Shown: positions 27,024 through 37,446 of the stretch, piece by piece
How positions within the stretch are numbered: the stretch's first letter is position 1
Layout of the letters: every line of letters starts with the position of its first letter
Source: Saccharomonospora sp. NB11
GTDB lineage: Bacteria > Actinomycetota > Actinomycetes > Mycobacteriales > Pseudonocardiaceae
Assembly (NCBI RefSeq): GCF_015910535.1
Contig: NZ_JACBJG010000005.1
Span: 310,001-374,000, forward strand
Direction: 5' to 3'
DNA length: 64,000 nt
Program-made: the position numbers and the translations under genes
The notes under the pieces: model-generated
The model's database searches: none
The model's input: only the letters and a program-made list of their open reading frames with translations
What the model was told of the DNA's origin: nothing

Positions 27024-27569
27024 ATGGGTTGGAGCGACTTCCACCGCCGCCGCGCCGTCATGGATCGCGTGCTGGCCGAGGCCCGCCGCGAGGGCCGCAT
27101 TCCGTTCGACCTCCCTTCGGACCTCGTCGCCGAGGTCCGTGACGTCTTCGGCACCGAGGAACGACTGCTCCAGGCGTTGCACCACCGCTGGTCGCAGGTG
27201 CTCGCCGGACATCTCCGCGCCGAGGGCGTGGAACCCGAGCAGGCCGAGACCGCCGACGAACACGCCGACGGCGTCGACGCCGTGTCGCGCGCCTGGCGAG
27301 CCGCGGTGCGGCGGCACCCGACGTTGCACGCCGTGGTGACCGCCTCCGTCGCACGTCACCCGTCCCTGCGCCGGGCGCACGAGGAGCAGCTTCGACTGCT
27401 CGCCCTGTTGTCGGGCCTGGCCGAGCCCCACGAGCCGCACGACGAGCTGGTCGCGGTCGGTGCCACGGTCGTGGCCCTGTTCGGTCGCCGTGAGGCCGAA
27501 CGCTCCGAACGCCGCCCCGCCGCGTCCCCGCTGGGTCAACTGCTGCGCCGCCTCGCGCCGACGGCCTGA
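27024..27569 (+). CDS. Unknown helical protein beside the TetR operators
   Basis: 181 residues from the ATG at 27024, preceded by GGAAGGGAACAGG; the frame is open upstream to 26937 but that would run through the operator sites. It appears entirely alpha-helical and charged, with no signal peptide or membrane segment. A segment FGTEERLLQALHHRWSQVL resembles the helix after the helix-turn-helix in TetR proteins, while no HTH is present, so it may descend from a TetR ligand domain; this is weak. The C-terminus ends in a basic helix (SPLGQLLRRLAP). It is divergent from tetR and 19 bp upstream of the broken dehydrogenase gene. Confidence 0.6.
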   Translation: MGWSDFHRRRAVMDRVLAEARREGRIPFDLPSDLVAEVRDVFGTEERLLQALHHRWSQVLAGHLRAEGVEPEQAETADEHADGVDAVSRAWRAAVRRHPTLHAVVTASVARHPSLRRAHEEQLRLLALLSGLAEPHEPHDELVAVGATVVALFGRREAERSERRPAASPLGQLLRRLAPTA

Positions 27570-27588
27570 GCACCCGATCCTGAAGACG

Positions 27589-28520
27589 ATGCGCTCCTGG
27601 ACCGACGCCGACATCGGCGATCAGACCGGCCGCACGGTGCTTATCACCGGCGCCAACTCCGGCCTCGGGCAACGCACCGCCGAGGTGCTGGCCCGCCGCG
27701 GCGCCACCGTGCTGCTCGCCTGCCGTTCCGCCGACCGGGGCCGGCGCGCGCTCGCCGCCGTCGAGTCCGTCGCGACGGCACGTCCTCACCTGCTGTCCTG
27801 CAACCTTGCCGACCTGGCGTCCGTACGACGCGCCGCCGACCGGGCCAGGGAGCTGACCGGCGACCGCCTCGACGTCCTCGTCAACAACGCCGGGATCATG
27901 GCCCCGCCGCGCGCGACCACCGCCGACGGCTTCGAGCTGCAGTTCGGCGTCAACCACCTCGGTCACGCGGCCCTGACGTGGCTGCTGGCCCCCGCACTGC
28001 GCCGGGGCACCGACGCCAGGATCGTCACCGTCGCGAGTCTGGTCGGGCACCGAGGCAGGGTGCACCTCGCCGATCCGAACTTCCGCCGACGCCGCTACAA
28101 CCCGCTCGCGGCGTACGCCCAGTCGAAGCTGGCCAACCTGCTCTTCGCACGGGAGTTGCACCGCAGGCTCGCGGGCACGTCGGTCAGCAGCCTCGCCGCG
28201 CACCCCGGCTACTCCGCGACCGGCCTCGTCACCACCATGGCGCGGGCCTACCCGCCACCGCTGCGCCGGCTCGCGGTGCCGTTCGCCCGTGTGGCCGACC
28301 TCGTCGGCCACACGGGCGAACGGGGGCTCTGCCGCAGCTCCACGCCGCCACCTCACCCGAGGTGACCGGGGGCGACTACGTGGCCCCCGGCGGGCCGGGC
28401 GGCCTGCGAGGACGTCCCCGCCCGGTGCCGTGGCCACGCCGGGCCCTCGACCCGGCCCTCGGCGCCGCGCTGTGGGAGCTGACCGCCGAGTTGACGGGCA
28501 TCACCCCCGATCCCGTGTAG
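27589..28520 (+). pseudogene. Short-chain dehydrogenase split by a frameshift
   Basis: An SDR of the retinol-dehydrogenase-like group. The first frame (27589 to about 28326) has the NAD(P) loop TGANSGLG, NNAG and the catalytic YAQSK. After GHTGERG the frame fails and runs to a stop at 28365 with an unrelated tail. The family C-terminus (ALPQLHAATSPEVTGGDY ... [10 protein letters not shown]) continues in another frame to 28520. One missing G in the run of five at 28322-28326 would restore a ~310-residue protein. This is either a sequencing error in a homopolymer or a real inactivating mutation. It lies downstream of the 181-aa gene in the TetR-controlled module. Confidence 0.85.
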
Positions 28521-28557
28521 TCGAGTTGTCTCACCCCACGGGCGTAGGCTGGTCCGC

Positions 28558-29565
28558 GTGACTGTGGTGCCGGAAGGTCGGAAGCTGCTGCGGCTCGAGG
28601 TCCGCAACAGCCAGACACCGATCGAGAAGAAGCCGTCGTGGATCAAGACCCGCGCTCGCATGGGCCCCGAGTTCACCGAACTCAAGGGACTGGTTCGCAG
28701 CGAGGGCCTGCACACCGTCTGCGAGGAGGCAGGGTGTCCCAACATCTACGAATGCTGGGAGGACCGCGAAGCCACCTTCCTCATCGGCGGCGACCAATGC
28801 ACGCGGCGCTGCGACTTCTGCCAGATCGACACCGGTAAGCCCGCCGAACTCGACCGCGACGAGCCGCGGCGTGTCGCCGAGAGCGTCAGGGCCATGGGCC
28901 TGCGCTACTCGACGGTGACGGGCGTCGCCCGCGACGACCTGCCCGACGGCGGGGCCTGGCTGTACGCCGAGACGGTGCGGCAGATTCACGCGATGAACCC
29001 GGGAACGGGCGTGGAGCTGCTCATCCCGGACTTCAACGCCGACGACGAGCAGCTCGCCGAGGTGTTCTCGGCCGAGCCCGAGGTCCTCGCGCACAACGTC
29101 GAGACCGTCCCCCGCATCTTCCGCCGCATCCGGCCGGGCTTCCGCTACGAGCGGTCGCTCGAGGTGATCCGGCGGGCCCGTGAGGCCGGGCTGGTCACGA
29201 AGTCGAACCTGATCCTCGGCATGGGCGAGACGCCGGAGGAGGTCGAGCCCGCGATGCGCGACCTCGTGGAGGCGGGCTGCGAGATCCTCACCATCACGCA
29301 GTACCTCCGGCCGTCGGTCCGCCACCACCCGATCGATCGCTGGGTCAAGCCCGAGGAGTTCGTGGAGCACACGAAGACCGCCGAGGCGCTCGGCTTCGCC
29401 GGGGTCATGGCGGGCCCGCTGGTCCGTTCGTCGTACCGGGCGGGCAAGCTCTTCGCCCAGACCAAGGCCCACCGCGGTGAGCCGCTCCCCGAGAACCTGC
29501 AGCACCTCGCCGCAGCCGCCCCTGCCGCCCAGGAGGCCAGCAGCGTTCTCGCCCGACTGAGCTGA
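28558..29565 (+). CDS. lipA: LipA, lipoyl synthase
   Basis: Radical SAM enzyme that inserts two sulfurs into octanoyl-E2 to give lipoyl groups. The 335 residues hold the auxiliary cluster motif (Cys55, Cys60, Cys66 in [12 protein letters not shown]), the radical SAM motif CTRRCDFC (Cys81, Cys85, Cys88) and the C-terminal RSSY serine ligand. GTG start at 28558. It needs Fe-S supply, for which the A-type carrier at 9.5 kb is a candidate donor. It acts after LipB on the E2 encoded at 21-23 kb. Confidence 0.97.
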   Translation: MTVVPEGRKLLRLEVRNSQTPIEKKPSWIKTRARMGPEFTELKGLVRSEGLHTVCEEAGCPNIYECWEDREATFLIGGDQCTRRCDFCQIDTGKPAELDRDEPRRVAESVRAMGLRYSTVTGVARDDLPDGGAWLYAETVRQIHAMNPGTGVELLIPDFNADDEQLAEVFSAEPEVLAHNVETVPRIFRRIRPGFRYERSLEVIRRAREAGLVTKSNLILGMGETPEEVEPAMRDLVEAGCEILTITQYLRPSVRHHPIDRWVKPEEFVEHTKTAEALGFAGVMAGPLVRSSYRAGKLFAQTKAHRGEPLPENLQHLAAAAPAAQEASSVLARLS

Positions 29566-29704
29566 CCGTACGGTTCGACAACGAATCAGGGAATTCACCG
29601 GAGATGGGCGAACCGAACGGCCGCTACCGTCGTCGTAACTCATGGCCCCGCCCACTCGTCCGTCCGGGCGAGGGCATCAGTTCACGACACGCAGGGGGAC
29701 ACCG

Positions 29705-30358
29705 GTGGTAACTGAAGTGCTCAATTGGCTGCAGAGCCTGCCGCAGCCGGCACTGGTCGGAGCGACGGGACTGCTGGTCCTGCTTGAGTGCACGGTCGGT
29801 CTGGGGTTCATCGCGCCCGGTGAGTCCGGGCTGCTGATCGCCGCCACGACCGCCACGACGGTCCCCCGGTTCGCCGTCCTGGTTCTCGTCGTCACGGTGT
29901 GCGCCGGGATCGGCGACTCGATCGGCTACGCCATCGGTCGCCGGTTCGGCCCCCGGCTGCGCGAGACGAAACTGATTCAGCGCTACGGCACCGACGCCTG
30001 GGACAAGGCCACCGGAATCCTGCAACGTCGCGGCGCGTGGGCCGTGTTCTTCGCCCGCTTCCTGCCGGTGGTCCGCACGCTCACGCCCGCGGCCGCGGGC
30101 ACCTCGGGCCTGCCGTACCGGAAGTTCCTTCCCGCCGTGGTGAGCGGCGCGTTCTGCTGGTCATGCCTGCACGTCGGACTCGGTGCCGCGCTCGGAGAGG
30201 CCGCCCGCAGGGTGGAGGGAATGCTGAGCACCGGAGGCGCGATCGTGGTCGGCGTGCTGGCCGTCGTCGCCGTGTTCTTCCTCGTGCGGTTCAAGAAGAA
30301 GAAGGCCGCGGCGGCGCTCACCACTGCGGCGAACTCGCCCACGGACGACCGCGACTGA
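29705..30358 (+). CDS. DedA-family membrane protein
   Basis: A 217-residue DedA/VTT-domain protein, a family implicated in lipid flipping (such as undecaprenyl phosphate recycling) and membrane homeostasis. The glycine/proline motif IAPGESGLLIAA near the N-terminus and the signature FARFLPVVRTLTPAAAGTSG are present, with about four to five helices and a lysine-rich tail (RFKKKKAAA). The GTG at 29705 follows AGGGGG; an upstream in-frame ATG at 29642 is less likely. A strong hairpin follows 16 bp after the stop. It is not part of the lipoate pathway. Confidence 0.9.
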   Translation: MVTEVLNWLQSLPQPALVGATGLLVLLECTVGLGFIAPGESGLLIAATTATTVPRFAVLVLVVTVCAGIGDSIGYAIGRRFGPRLRETKLIQRYGTDAWDKATGILQRRGAWAVFFARFLPVVRTLTPAAAGTSGLPYRKFLPAVVSGAFCWSCLHVGLGAALGEAARRVEGMLSTGGAIVVGVLAVVAVFFLVRFKKKKAAAALTTAANSPTDDRD

Positions 30359-30374
30359 GCGCGAGAGAACAGAG

Positions 30375-30416
30375 TTCGGGTGGGTCCCGTCCCCTTCCAG
30401 CCGGGGCCCACCCGAA
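30375..30416 (+). terminator. Hairpin after dedA
   Basis: A 14-bp stem (30375-30388 with 30403-30416, one G-U) with a 14-nt loop starts 16 nt after the dedA stop. Confidence 0.75.
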
Positions 30417-30562
30417 ACAGCAACCTCCGAAGCGGTCCCGGTCGATCCCCCGCGGTCGCCGAGTGCCGTCACTGCGAGTTACCACGACCTGAGTCGAGCG
30501 TCCCTCCCCAACCCGGAAATCGGTGGGGTCTCGCCGAAGGTTGACTCAAGGGTCACCCAACC

Positions 30563-30603
30563 GTTCGGGCTACGCCAGTTGAGATGAACGGCCTAGCCCG
30601 AGC
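30563..30603 (-). terminator. Possible terminator after the MFS gene
   Basis: Arms of about 10 bp (30563-30572 with 30594-30603, one G-U) and a 21-nt loop lie immediately after the MFS stop at 30605 on the minus strand. The long loop makes it weaker than the other hairpins. Confidence 0.4.
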
Positions 30604-30604
30604 A

Positions 30605-32077
30605 TCACTCCAACGGAGTAGTGGCGCGGGCGGTTCGCTGTCGCCGCTGCGGATCGACGCCCGGGCGTCGACGGAGGTCGACGACCGCGAGCGCCAACGC
30701 GAGCGCGACCAGCGCCACGGCGCTGAGCATCGCCCATCGGAGCCCGTCGTCGTAGCCGCCGTCCGACTCGATACCGATGTGGAAGACGGACGCCAGCACG
30801 GCCACGCCGATCGCGGTGCCGATGCGCTGCCCCGTCTGCAACGCTCCCCCGGCGACTCCCGCCATTCGTGTCGGGACGGCCTCCAGGGTGAGCGTGGTGT
30901 TCGGAGAGATCACCATGCCGCCACCGAACCCGGCGACCACCAGCGGCAACGCGACCGCGAACCCGGTGATCGACGCGTCGACCATCGGGCCGACGACACC
31001 GACGGCACCCAGTCCCAACAGCACGAGACACAGCCCGACGAGGGTCAGCACCCGCCCGAGGCGCGCCACCAACCGACCGGCCAGCGTCGCCGACACCGCG
31101 GCCCCGATGGCGAACGGCGTCACAACCAGGCCCGACTCCAGCGGCGTGTACCCGAGACCCTGCTGGAAGTAGAGCGCGAAGACCAACCAGATACCGGCGA
31201 ACCCGGCGAAGTACACCGTGCCGATCGCGGCGCCCGTCGCATACCCCGGCGTCTCGGTGAACAACCGCACGTCCAGCAGCGGCGCTCCCCCACGCCGGAC
31301 CACGCGCCGCTCCCACCACACGAAGGCGACCACACACGCCACCGCGACCAGCGGCATCCACCACAGCGTGCTCCACCCGCCCTGCTCCGACCGCACGAGC
31401 GGGAACAACACCCCGAGCACCGCGAAGCCCAACAGCACCACCCCGACGAAGTCGAGCTGCGAACGCAGGGGCGTCGTCCGTCTCGGTGCCTTGGGCAGCC
31501 ACCGCAGGGCGAGCACGAACGCCAATGCGCCGATCGGGATGTTGACGAGGAACACCCAGCGCCACCCGTTCTCGGCGCCGAACAACCCGATGATCGCCCC
31601 GCCGAGGACCGGCCCCACGGCCGTCGACAGCGACACGGTCGTCCCGAACGCCCCGAACGCCCGGCCGCGTTCCGCCCCGCTGAACATCTCCTGGATGAGC
31701 CCGCTGTTCTGGGGCGTGAGCATGCCCGCCGCCATGCCCTGGAGCAGCCGCGCCGTCACCAGCATCGTCTCGTTCATCGCCGCGCCCGCCACTGCGCTCG
31801 TCAGCACGAACGCCGACAGCGCGATCAGGAACATGCGGCGTCGGCCCAGGGCGTCCCCGAGTCGTCCGCCCGACACGAGGACGAGGCCGAACGTCAACGC
31901 ATAGCCCGACACGACCCACTGCACGCCGGCGGTGGACGCGCCGAGGCCCTCCTGGATGGAGGGCAACGCCACGTTCACGATGCTGACGTCGAGCAGCGAC
32001 ATGAACCCCGCAGTCAACGTGACGGCGAGTGCCCGCCACCGACGCGGATCGGGTTCGGCGGTCTGCGAGGTCACCAC
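30605..32077 (-). CDS. MFS drug:H+ antiporter, DHA2 family (14 TM)
   Basis: Proton-driven multidrug exporter of the EmrB/QacA type in the plasma membrane. The 490 residues predict about fourteen helices. Motif D1 appears as LDVSIVNVALPSIQ in helix 1, motif A as GRLGDALGRRRMF between helices 2 and 3, and the antiporter motif C as GPVLGGAIIG in helix 5. Two adjacent GTG codons (32077 and 32074) could start it. It lies 22 bp downstream of dnaE on the same strand and might be read from the dnaE transcript, but there is no functional link. No adjacent regulator. Confidence 0.92.
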   Translation of the reverse strand: MVTSQTAEPDPRRWRALAVTLTAGFMSLLDVSIVNVALPSIQEGLGASTAGVQWVVSGYALTFGLVLVSGGRLGDALGRRRMFLIALSAFVLTSAVAGAAMNETMLVTARLLQGMAAGMLTPQNSGLIQEMFSGAERGRAFGAFGTTVSLSTAVGPVLGGAIIGLFGAENGWRWVFLVNIPIGALAFVLALRWLPKAPRRTTPLRSQLDFVGVVLLGFAVLGVLFPLVRSEQGGWSTLWWMPLVAVACVVAFVWWERRVVRRGGAPLLDVRLFTETPGYATGAAIGTVYFAGFAGIWLVFALYFQQGLGYTPLESGLVVTPFAIGAAVSATLAGRLVARLGRVLTLVGLCLVLLGLGAVGVVGPMVDASITGFAVALPLVVAGFGGGMVISPNTTLTLEAVPTRMAGVAGGALQTGQRIGTAIGVAVLASVFHIGIESDGGYDDGLRWAMLSAVALVALALALAVVDLRRRPGVDPQRRQRTARATTPLE

Positions 32078-32099
32078 CTCACAGTAGAAAGAGCCGGCA

Positions 32100-35000
32100 T
32101 CACGCGCTCGCCGCGATCCCGGGGATGCCCTTGAGCTCTCCCATCAGCATCGAGCTGACCGTCACCGAGTAGTCGTAGAGCGCGAACGTCGTCTCCGACG
32201 AGGCCCCGACCAGCTTCAACCGCACCGGGGTGTCACCGCGATGCGCCTGCAGGGTCTGCTTCAGCTCCGTCACCACGCTGTGCGTGATCTTCTCCGCCGA
32301 CGCGACCAGCATCAGCGGCGGCTCCCCCTCACCGAGCGCGACGTCGCTCAAGTCGAGTGGCACCAGACCGGCGGCGAAGACCGACATCTTGTCCTCCCGC
32401 CAGTTCACGCGGCCCTTGACCACCACCGCGTTGTCCTCGACGAGATCGGCGGCGAACAGGGCGTAGGACTTCGGGAAGAACAGCACCTCCAGCGAGGCGT
32501 CCATGTCCTCGACCGTGCAGATGGCCCAGGGCTCACCCTTCTTGTTCACCCGTCGTTCGAGGGCGGTGATGAGACCCGCGATCTCGATCTCGCCTTCCTT
32601 CGGCGGGTCCGCCAGGATGGCCGCGATCGGTCGCTTGGCGTGCTTGCGCAGGATGCGTTCGGCACCGTCGAGCGGGTGCGCTGACACGTACAGGCCCAGC
32701 ATCTCGCGCTCGTAGCCGAGCTTCTGCTTGCGCGGGTACTCCTCGTCGTCGAACTTCAGGTGTGCGAGCGGGGACGACGCCGTGCTCGGTGGCTCGCCGT
32801 CCTCACCACCGGTGCCGAAGAGGTCGAACTGCCCCATGGCTTCCTGGCGCTTGAGCGGCACCACCGCGTCGACGGCGTCCTCGTGCACCCGCATCATCGA
32901 CAGCCGGGTGGCTCCGAGCGAGTCGAACGCACCCGCCTTGATCAGCGACTCGATGACCCGCTTGTTGCACGCCACCAGCTCCGACTTGTCCAGGAAGTCG
33001 GTGAACGAGGTGTACTTCCCCTTCTTCTCCCGCGTGGAGATGATCGACTCGACGACGTTGGCACCCACGTTGCGGATCGCGCCGAGCCCGAAACGGATGT
33101 CGTTGCCGACGGCCGCGAACCGGCGGTCGGACTCGTTGACGTCCGGAGGCAACACCCGGACCCCGAGCCTGCGGCACTCGGAGAGGTAGACCGCCGACTT
33201 GTCCTTGTTGTCGCCCACCGACGTGAGCAGCGCCGCCATGTACTCGGCGGTGTAGTTGGCCTTGAGGTAGGCCGTCCAGTACCCGACGAGCGCGTAGCCC
33301 GCCGCGTGCGACTTGTTGAACGCGTAACCGGCGAACGGAAGAATCGTGTCCCACAGGGCCTGGATGGCTTCCTTGGAGAACCCGTTCTCCTTCATCCCGG
33401 CCTCGAAGCCCTCGAACTCCTTTTCGAGAACCTCCTTCTTCTTCTTGCCCATCGCGCGACGCAGCACGTCGGCTCGACCCATCGAGTAGCCGGCGACCTT
33501 CTGCGCGATCTGCATGATCTGCTCTTGGTAGACGATCAGACCGTAGGTCTCGGAGAGGATGTCCGCGAGCGGCTCCTCCAGCTCCGGGTGGATCGGCGCG
33601 ACCTTCTGCCGCCCGTTCTTGCGGTCGGCGTAGTTGTTGTGCGTGTTCATCGCCATCGGGCCCGGCCGGTACAGCGCGTTGACCGCGGCGATGTCGGCGA
33701 ACTCGGTGGGCTGCATCCGGCGCAGCAGGTCCCGCATGGCGCCACCGTCGAGCTGGAACACACCCAGCGTGTCACCGCGACCGAGGAGCTTGTACGTCTC
33801 CGGGTCGTCCACGTCGAGCGTGTCGAGGTCGATCTCGATGCCGCGGTTGACCTTGATGTTGTCGATCGCGTCACCGATGACGGTGAGGTTGCGCAGCCCG
33901 AGGAAGTCCATCTTCAACAGACCGATGGCTTCACACGAGGGGTAATCCCAGCCGGTGATGATGGCGCCGTCGTCACGCTGCCACAGCGGAATGGCGTCCA
34001 TCAGCGGCTCGCTGGACATGATGACCGCGCACGCGTGCACACCCGCGTTGCGGATCAGCCCTTCGAGCCCACGGGCCGTCTCGAAGATCGTCTTGACCTC
34101 GGGGTCGGTCTCGACGAGCGTGCGCACCTCGGCGGCCTCGGCGTAGCGCTCGTGCTCCGGGTCGACGATGCCCGACAGCGGAATGTCCTTCGCCATGATC
34201 GGCGGCGGCAACGCCTTGGAGATCTTGTCGGCGATCGCGTAGCCCGGCTGGCCGAAGTGCACGCGGGCCGCGTCCTTGATGGCGGCCTTGGTCTTGATGG
34301 TGCCGAAGGTGATGACCTGGGCGACCTTGTCGGCGCCGTACTTCTCCGTGGCGTAGCGAATCATCTCGCCGCGCCGGCGGTCGTCGAAGTCGATGTCGAT
34401 GTCGGGCATCGACATGCGTTCCGGGTTGAGGAACCGCTCGAACAGCAGACCCAGCGGAATCGGGTCGAGGTTCGTGATACCCAGCGCGTACGCGACGAGC
34501 GCCCCCGCGGCCGAACCACGACCGGGACCGACCCGGATACCCACGCTGCGCGCGTAGTTGCAGAGGTCGGCGACGACGAGGAAGTACGCCGGGAACCCCT
34601 TCTGCGCGATGACGTTGAGCTCCATCTCGGCCCGCTCGACGTACCCGTCCGGGATGCCGTCGGGGAACCGCCATTCGAGGCCCTTCATGACCTCGTGGTG
34701 CAGCCACGACTCCTGCGTGTGGCCCTCGGGGACCTCGAAGACCGGCATCCGGTCCTTGTGGGCGTAGACGTCGGCATAGGACTCGACGCGTTCGGCGATG
34801 AGCAGAGTGGAATCGGTCGCCCCGGGAACCTCCTTGTCCCAGAACGCGCGCATCTCCTCCGCGGACTTCAGGTAGTAGCCGTCGCCGTCGAACTTGAAGC
34901 GGGTCGGGTCGGAGAGCGTCTTGCCCGACTGGACACACAGCAGCGCGGCGTGCGACTCGGCCTGGTCCTTGGTGACGTAGTGCGAGTCGTTGGTCGCCAA

Positions 35001-35669
35001 CGGCCGCAGCTTCAACTTGTCGGCGATGTCGAGCAGTCCTTCGCGGACGGACCGCTCGATCGGCAGGCCGTGGTCCATCAGCTCCAGGAAGAAGTTCTCC
35101 TGGCCGAAGATGTCGCGGTAGTCGGACGCCGCCTGCAACGCCTCCTGCCGCTGTCCCAACCGCAGGCGCGTCTGCACCTCACCGGACGGACAGCCGGTGG
35201 TGGCGATGATGCCGTCGGCGTGTTCCGCGATCAGCTCGCGGTCCATTCGGGGCTTGCGGTAGTAGCCCTCCATGCTCGCCAACGAGGACAGCTTGAAGAG
35301 GTTGCGCAGCCCGGTAGCGTTGGCCGCGAGCATCGTCATGTGCGTGTAGGCACCGCCGCCGGAGACGTCGCCGCCCTCACCGAACTCGTCGGTGCCACGC
35401 TGCCCCTGGTGTCCCCAGAACACGGGCTTCTTGTGGAAGCGGCTCTCCGGCGCGACGTAGGCCTCGATACCGATGATCGGTTTGATGCCGGCCTTCGTCG
35501 CCTGCTGGTAGAACTCGTCGGCACCGTACATGTTGCCGTGGTCCGTCATCCCCACGGCCGGCATTCCCAACCGAGTCGCCTCGGCGACCAGCGGGGCCAC
35601 CTTGGCCGCGCCGTCGAGCATCGAGTACTCGGTGTGGACGTGCAGGTGGACGAAGGAATCGTTCGACAC
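32100..35669 (-). CDS. dnaE: DnaE, DNA polymerase III alpha subunit
   Basis: Main replicative DNA polymerase (class C), 1189 residues. The N-terminal PHP domain starts with [14 protein letters not shown]; in mycobacteria this domain is the proofreading exonuclease. The palm carries the catalytic aspartates in [13 protein letters not shown] (about residues 410-420) and later [10 protein letters not shown] and [16 protein letters not shown]. The C-terminal part includes the OB-fold domain (about 1000-1085, [19 protein letters not shown]). The full length shows it is DnaE1 rather than the shorter error-prone DnaE2. The GTG start follows GGAGG. It is divergent from the PP2C gene. Confidence 0.97.
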   Translation of the reverse strand: MSNDSFVHLHVHTEYSMLDGAAKVAPLVAEATRLGMPAVGMTDHGNMYGADEFYQQATKAGIKPIIGIEAYVAPESRFHKKPVFWGHQGQRGTDEFGEGGDVSGGGAYTHMTMLAANATGLRNLFKLSSLASMEGYYRKPRMDRELIAEHADGIIATTGCPSGEVQTRLRLGQRQEALQAASDYRDIFGQENFFLELMDHGLPIERSVREGLLDIADKLKLRPLATNDSHYVTKDQAESHAALLCVQSGKTLSDPTRFKFDGDGYYLKSAEEMRAFWDKEVPGATDSTLLIAERVESYADVYAHKDRMPVFEVPEGHTQESWLHHEVMKGLEWRFPDGIPDGYVERAEMELNVIAQKGFPAYFLVVADLCNYARSVGIRVGPGRGSAAGALVAYALGITNLDPIPLGLLFERFLNPERMSMPDIDIDFDDRRRGEMIRYATEKYGADKVAQVITFGTIKTKAAIKDAARVHFGQPGYAIADKISKALPPPIMAKDIPLSGIVDPEHERYAEAAEVRTLVETDPEVKTIFETARGLEGLIRNAGVHACAVIMSSEPLMDAIPLWQRDDGAIITGWDYPSCEAIGLLKMDFLGLRNLTVIGDAIDNIKVNRGIEIDLDTLDVDDPETYKLLGRGDTLGVFQLDGGAMRDLLRRMQPTEFADIAAVNALYRPGPMAMNTHNNYADRKNGRQKVAPIHPELEEPLADILSETYGLIVYQEQIMQIAQKVAGYSMGRADVLRRAMGKKKKEVLEKEFEGFEAGMKENGFSKEAIQALWDTILPFAGYAFNKSHAAGYALVGYWTAYLKANYTAEYMAALLTSVGDNKDKSAVYLSECRRLGVRVLPPDVNESDRRFAAVGNDIRFGLGAIRNVGANVVESIISTREKKGKYTSFTDFLDKSELVACNKRVIESLIKAGAFDSLGATRLSMMRVHEDAVDAVVPLKRQEAMGQFDLFGTGGEDGEPPSTASSPLAHLKFDDEEYPRKQKLGYEREMLGLYVSAHPLDGAERILRKHAKRPIAAILADPPKEGEIEIAGLITALERRVNKKGEPWAICTVEDMDASLEVLFFPKSYALFAADLVEDNAVVVKGRVNWREDKMSVFAAGLVPLDLSDVALGEGEPPLMLVASAEKITHSVVTELKQTLQAHRGDTPVRLKLVGASSETTFALYDYSVTVSSMLMGELKGIPGIAASA

Positions 35670-35882
35670 CGCGGGAAAACCTCCGCAAACACCCAGGGAC
35701 GGCCAAGACGTGGCGCCAGCTTAGCCCCGGCGACCGTCCGTCCCGGGACGGCATGCCGGGCGTGGCGCACGCCATCGCGAAGCCGCTCCCGGGGGTGCCC
35801 GAAGTGTGCCGGTTCGGCAAATCGAAACCAGTTGGCGTACTGTTATGCCTCGCCGCTCACCGCGCAATGGTTCACTGCACTC

Positions 35883-36647
35883 ATGACACACGACCAGGCC
35901 CTCATCCTCCGCTACGCCGCCGGCTCCGACGTGGGGCAACACCGCGGCGGGAACGAGGATGCCTCCTACGCGACCGCGCGGCTGCTCGCCGTCGCCGACG
36001 GAATGGGTGGACACGCCGCGGGTGAGGTCGCCAGCGCCGAGGCGGTCGCCGCGCTCGAAGAACTCGACACGCGACTCGCTGACGCGAACCTGGACGAGGT
36101 CGATCTCGGCGCGGACCTGGCCGACGCGATCCGGGCCGCCGCCACCCGCCTCGAAGACCGTGTCGCGGACGATCCGGAACTCACCGGCATGGGCACCACG
36201 GTCACCGCGATGCTGTGGAACACGCCGCAGTTCGCGTTGGGTCACATCGGGGACTCGCGGTGCTACCGGCTCCGCGGCGACGAGCTGACACAGCTCACCC
36301 ACGACCACACCATGGTGCAGACCCTCGTCGACCAGGGTCGTCTCACGCCCGAGCTCGCCGAACGCCACCCCAGTCGGTCGGTGCTCGTACGCGCGCTGCT
36401 CGCGGGCGTGTCCGCCGAGCCGGACATCACGCTGGACACCGCCGAGGCCGACGACGTGTACCTGTTGTGCTCCGACGGGCTCACCGACGTGGTCAAGGCC
36501 GACGGCATCAAGCAGGTGCTCCTGGAGGTCACGAGCAAGGGAACCTCGCTGGAGGACGCCGTCCAGGCCCTCATCGACGTCGCCAACGCGGGCGGTGGGC
36601 CGGACAACATCACCTGCGTGCTCGCGCACGTCGTCCCCGCCGAGTAG
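35883..36647 (+). CDS. PP2C-type serine/threonine protein phosphatase
   Basis: Metal-dependent (PPM) phosphatase of 254 residues that reverses Ser/Thr kinase signalling. Conserved motifs are VGQHRGGNEDA, VADGMGGHAAGE (metal Asp), HIGDSRCYRL, LLCSDGLTD and GGGPDNIT (metal Asp). There is no membrane segment, so unlike the mycobacterial PstP it is soluble. No kinase or forkhead-domain gene is adjacent. The ATG at 35883 has no strong ribosome site; the frame is open further upstream across the dnaE promoter region but without homology. A convergent hairpin follows. Confidence 0.92.
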   Translation: MTHDQALILRYAAGSDVGQHRGGNEDASYATARLLAVADGMGGHAAGEVASAEAVAALEELDTRLADANLDEVDLGADLADAIRAAATRLEDRVADDPELTGMGTTVTAMLWNTPQFALGHIGDSRCYRLRGDELTQLTHDHTMVQTLVDQGRLTPELAERHPSRSVLVRALLAGVSAEPDITLDTAEADDVYLLCSDGLTDVVKADGIKQVLLEVTSKGTSLEDAVQALIDVANAGGGPDNITCVLAHVVPAE

Positions 36648-36683
36648 CGAGTCCCGTCGCCCTACGCTCGACACCCCGACACC

Positions 36684-36719
36684 CGGGTGGGCCCGAGGCC
36701 GCCGCCCCGGGTCCACCCG
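36684..36719. terminator. Convergent hairpin between PP2C gene and DUF4383 gene
   Basis: A 12-bp stem (36684-36695 with 36708-36719, one wobble) with a 12-nt loop is placed between the two converging stops. Confidence 0.7.
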
Positions 36720-36738
36720 AAATCCCGCCTTCCGGCGG

Positions 36739-37326
36739 TCAGTGCGCCGCGCCGCGCCGCCAGATCCGCCGTCCCGGCGCGTGGCGGGTGCGGGTCGCGT
36801 CCGACCGCTCGGCACGGTCGTCCATCGACCCTCGCATCGAGCCCTCCGTCGGTTCCCGGTCCGCCCTGGGCATGCCGGTCACCTTCTTGCGGGCCGGCAT
36901 GACCGCGAGCACGAGGCCGAGCACCGCCGTTCCGAGGTGCAACCAGTTGTCCGCCGTGTTGAGCGCCAACGGGTTGCCCAGGCCTCTCACCGGGTTCTCG
37001 GCGAACACACCCGTGATCGCGAGCCCCCACAGCAGCAGGACACCGAAGACGCCGAGCAACAGCCAGCCGTAGGTCCGAGCCGCACCCGAGTTCAACGCCA
37101 TGAGCACGCCGAGCGCTCCGACGACGATGTTGACGACGTTGTGGAACGGGTTGATCGAGAACAACCAGAGCGTGCTGTGGGTGGCGTCCCCGAACCCGCC
37201 GAAACCGGTGATGATCAGTCCGATGATGCCGAGCGCAAGATAGATCAACCCGATCAGCCCGGCCAGCACCTGCACGGGCTGCAGCCCTCGCCGACGAGAA
37301 CGGACTCGGGTGTCGGGACGGGTCAT
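36739..37326 (-). CDS. DUF4383 family four-helix membrane protein
   Basis: A 195-residue membrane protein from the ATG at 37326, which has GAGGAGG upstream; the frame extends to 37431 without support. Four hydrophobic helices (about 17-40, 52-80, 85-108 and 122-143) contain the family pattern LIGLIYLALGIIGL and FSINPFHNVVNIVVG. A charged tail of about 45 residues rich in Arg and Asp is probably cytoplasmic. The function of DUF4383 is unknown; members are often stress-regulated. It is divergent from the 2H phosphoesterase gene. Confidence 0.85.
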   Translation of the reverse strand: MTRPDTRVRSRRRGLQPVQVLAGLIGLIYLALGIIGLIITGFGGFGDATHSTLWLFSINPFHNVVNIVVGALGVLMALNSGAARTYGWLLLGVFGVLLLWGLAITGVFAENPVRGLGNPLALNTADNWLHLGTAVLGLVLAVMPARKKVTGMPRADREPTEGSMRGSMDDRAERSDATRTRHAPGRRIWRRGAAH

Positions 37327-37446
37327 GACGGCCTCCTCCTCGGTGTGTGACATGCCTCGGTGTGACGGGCGCCGCTCACCTCGCGAATACCCGAGTGGGG
37401 GACACCGAAACGGCGAGTCAGGAGGCGGCACCCTAGGGTCGTCGAC

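Noticed and set aside
32760-35882. Very long plus-strand open frame antisense to dnaE
   Set aside because: High-GC codon bias keeps the opposite frame open; the minus strand encodes intact DnaE. Only the 3' part from 35883 is a real gene.
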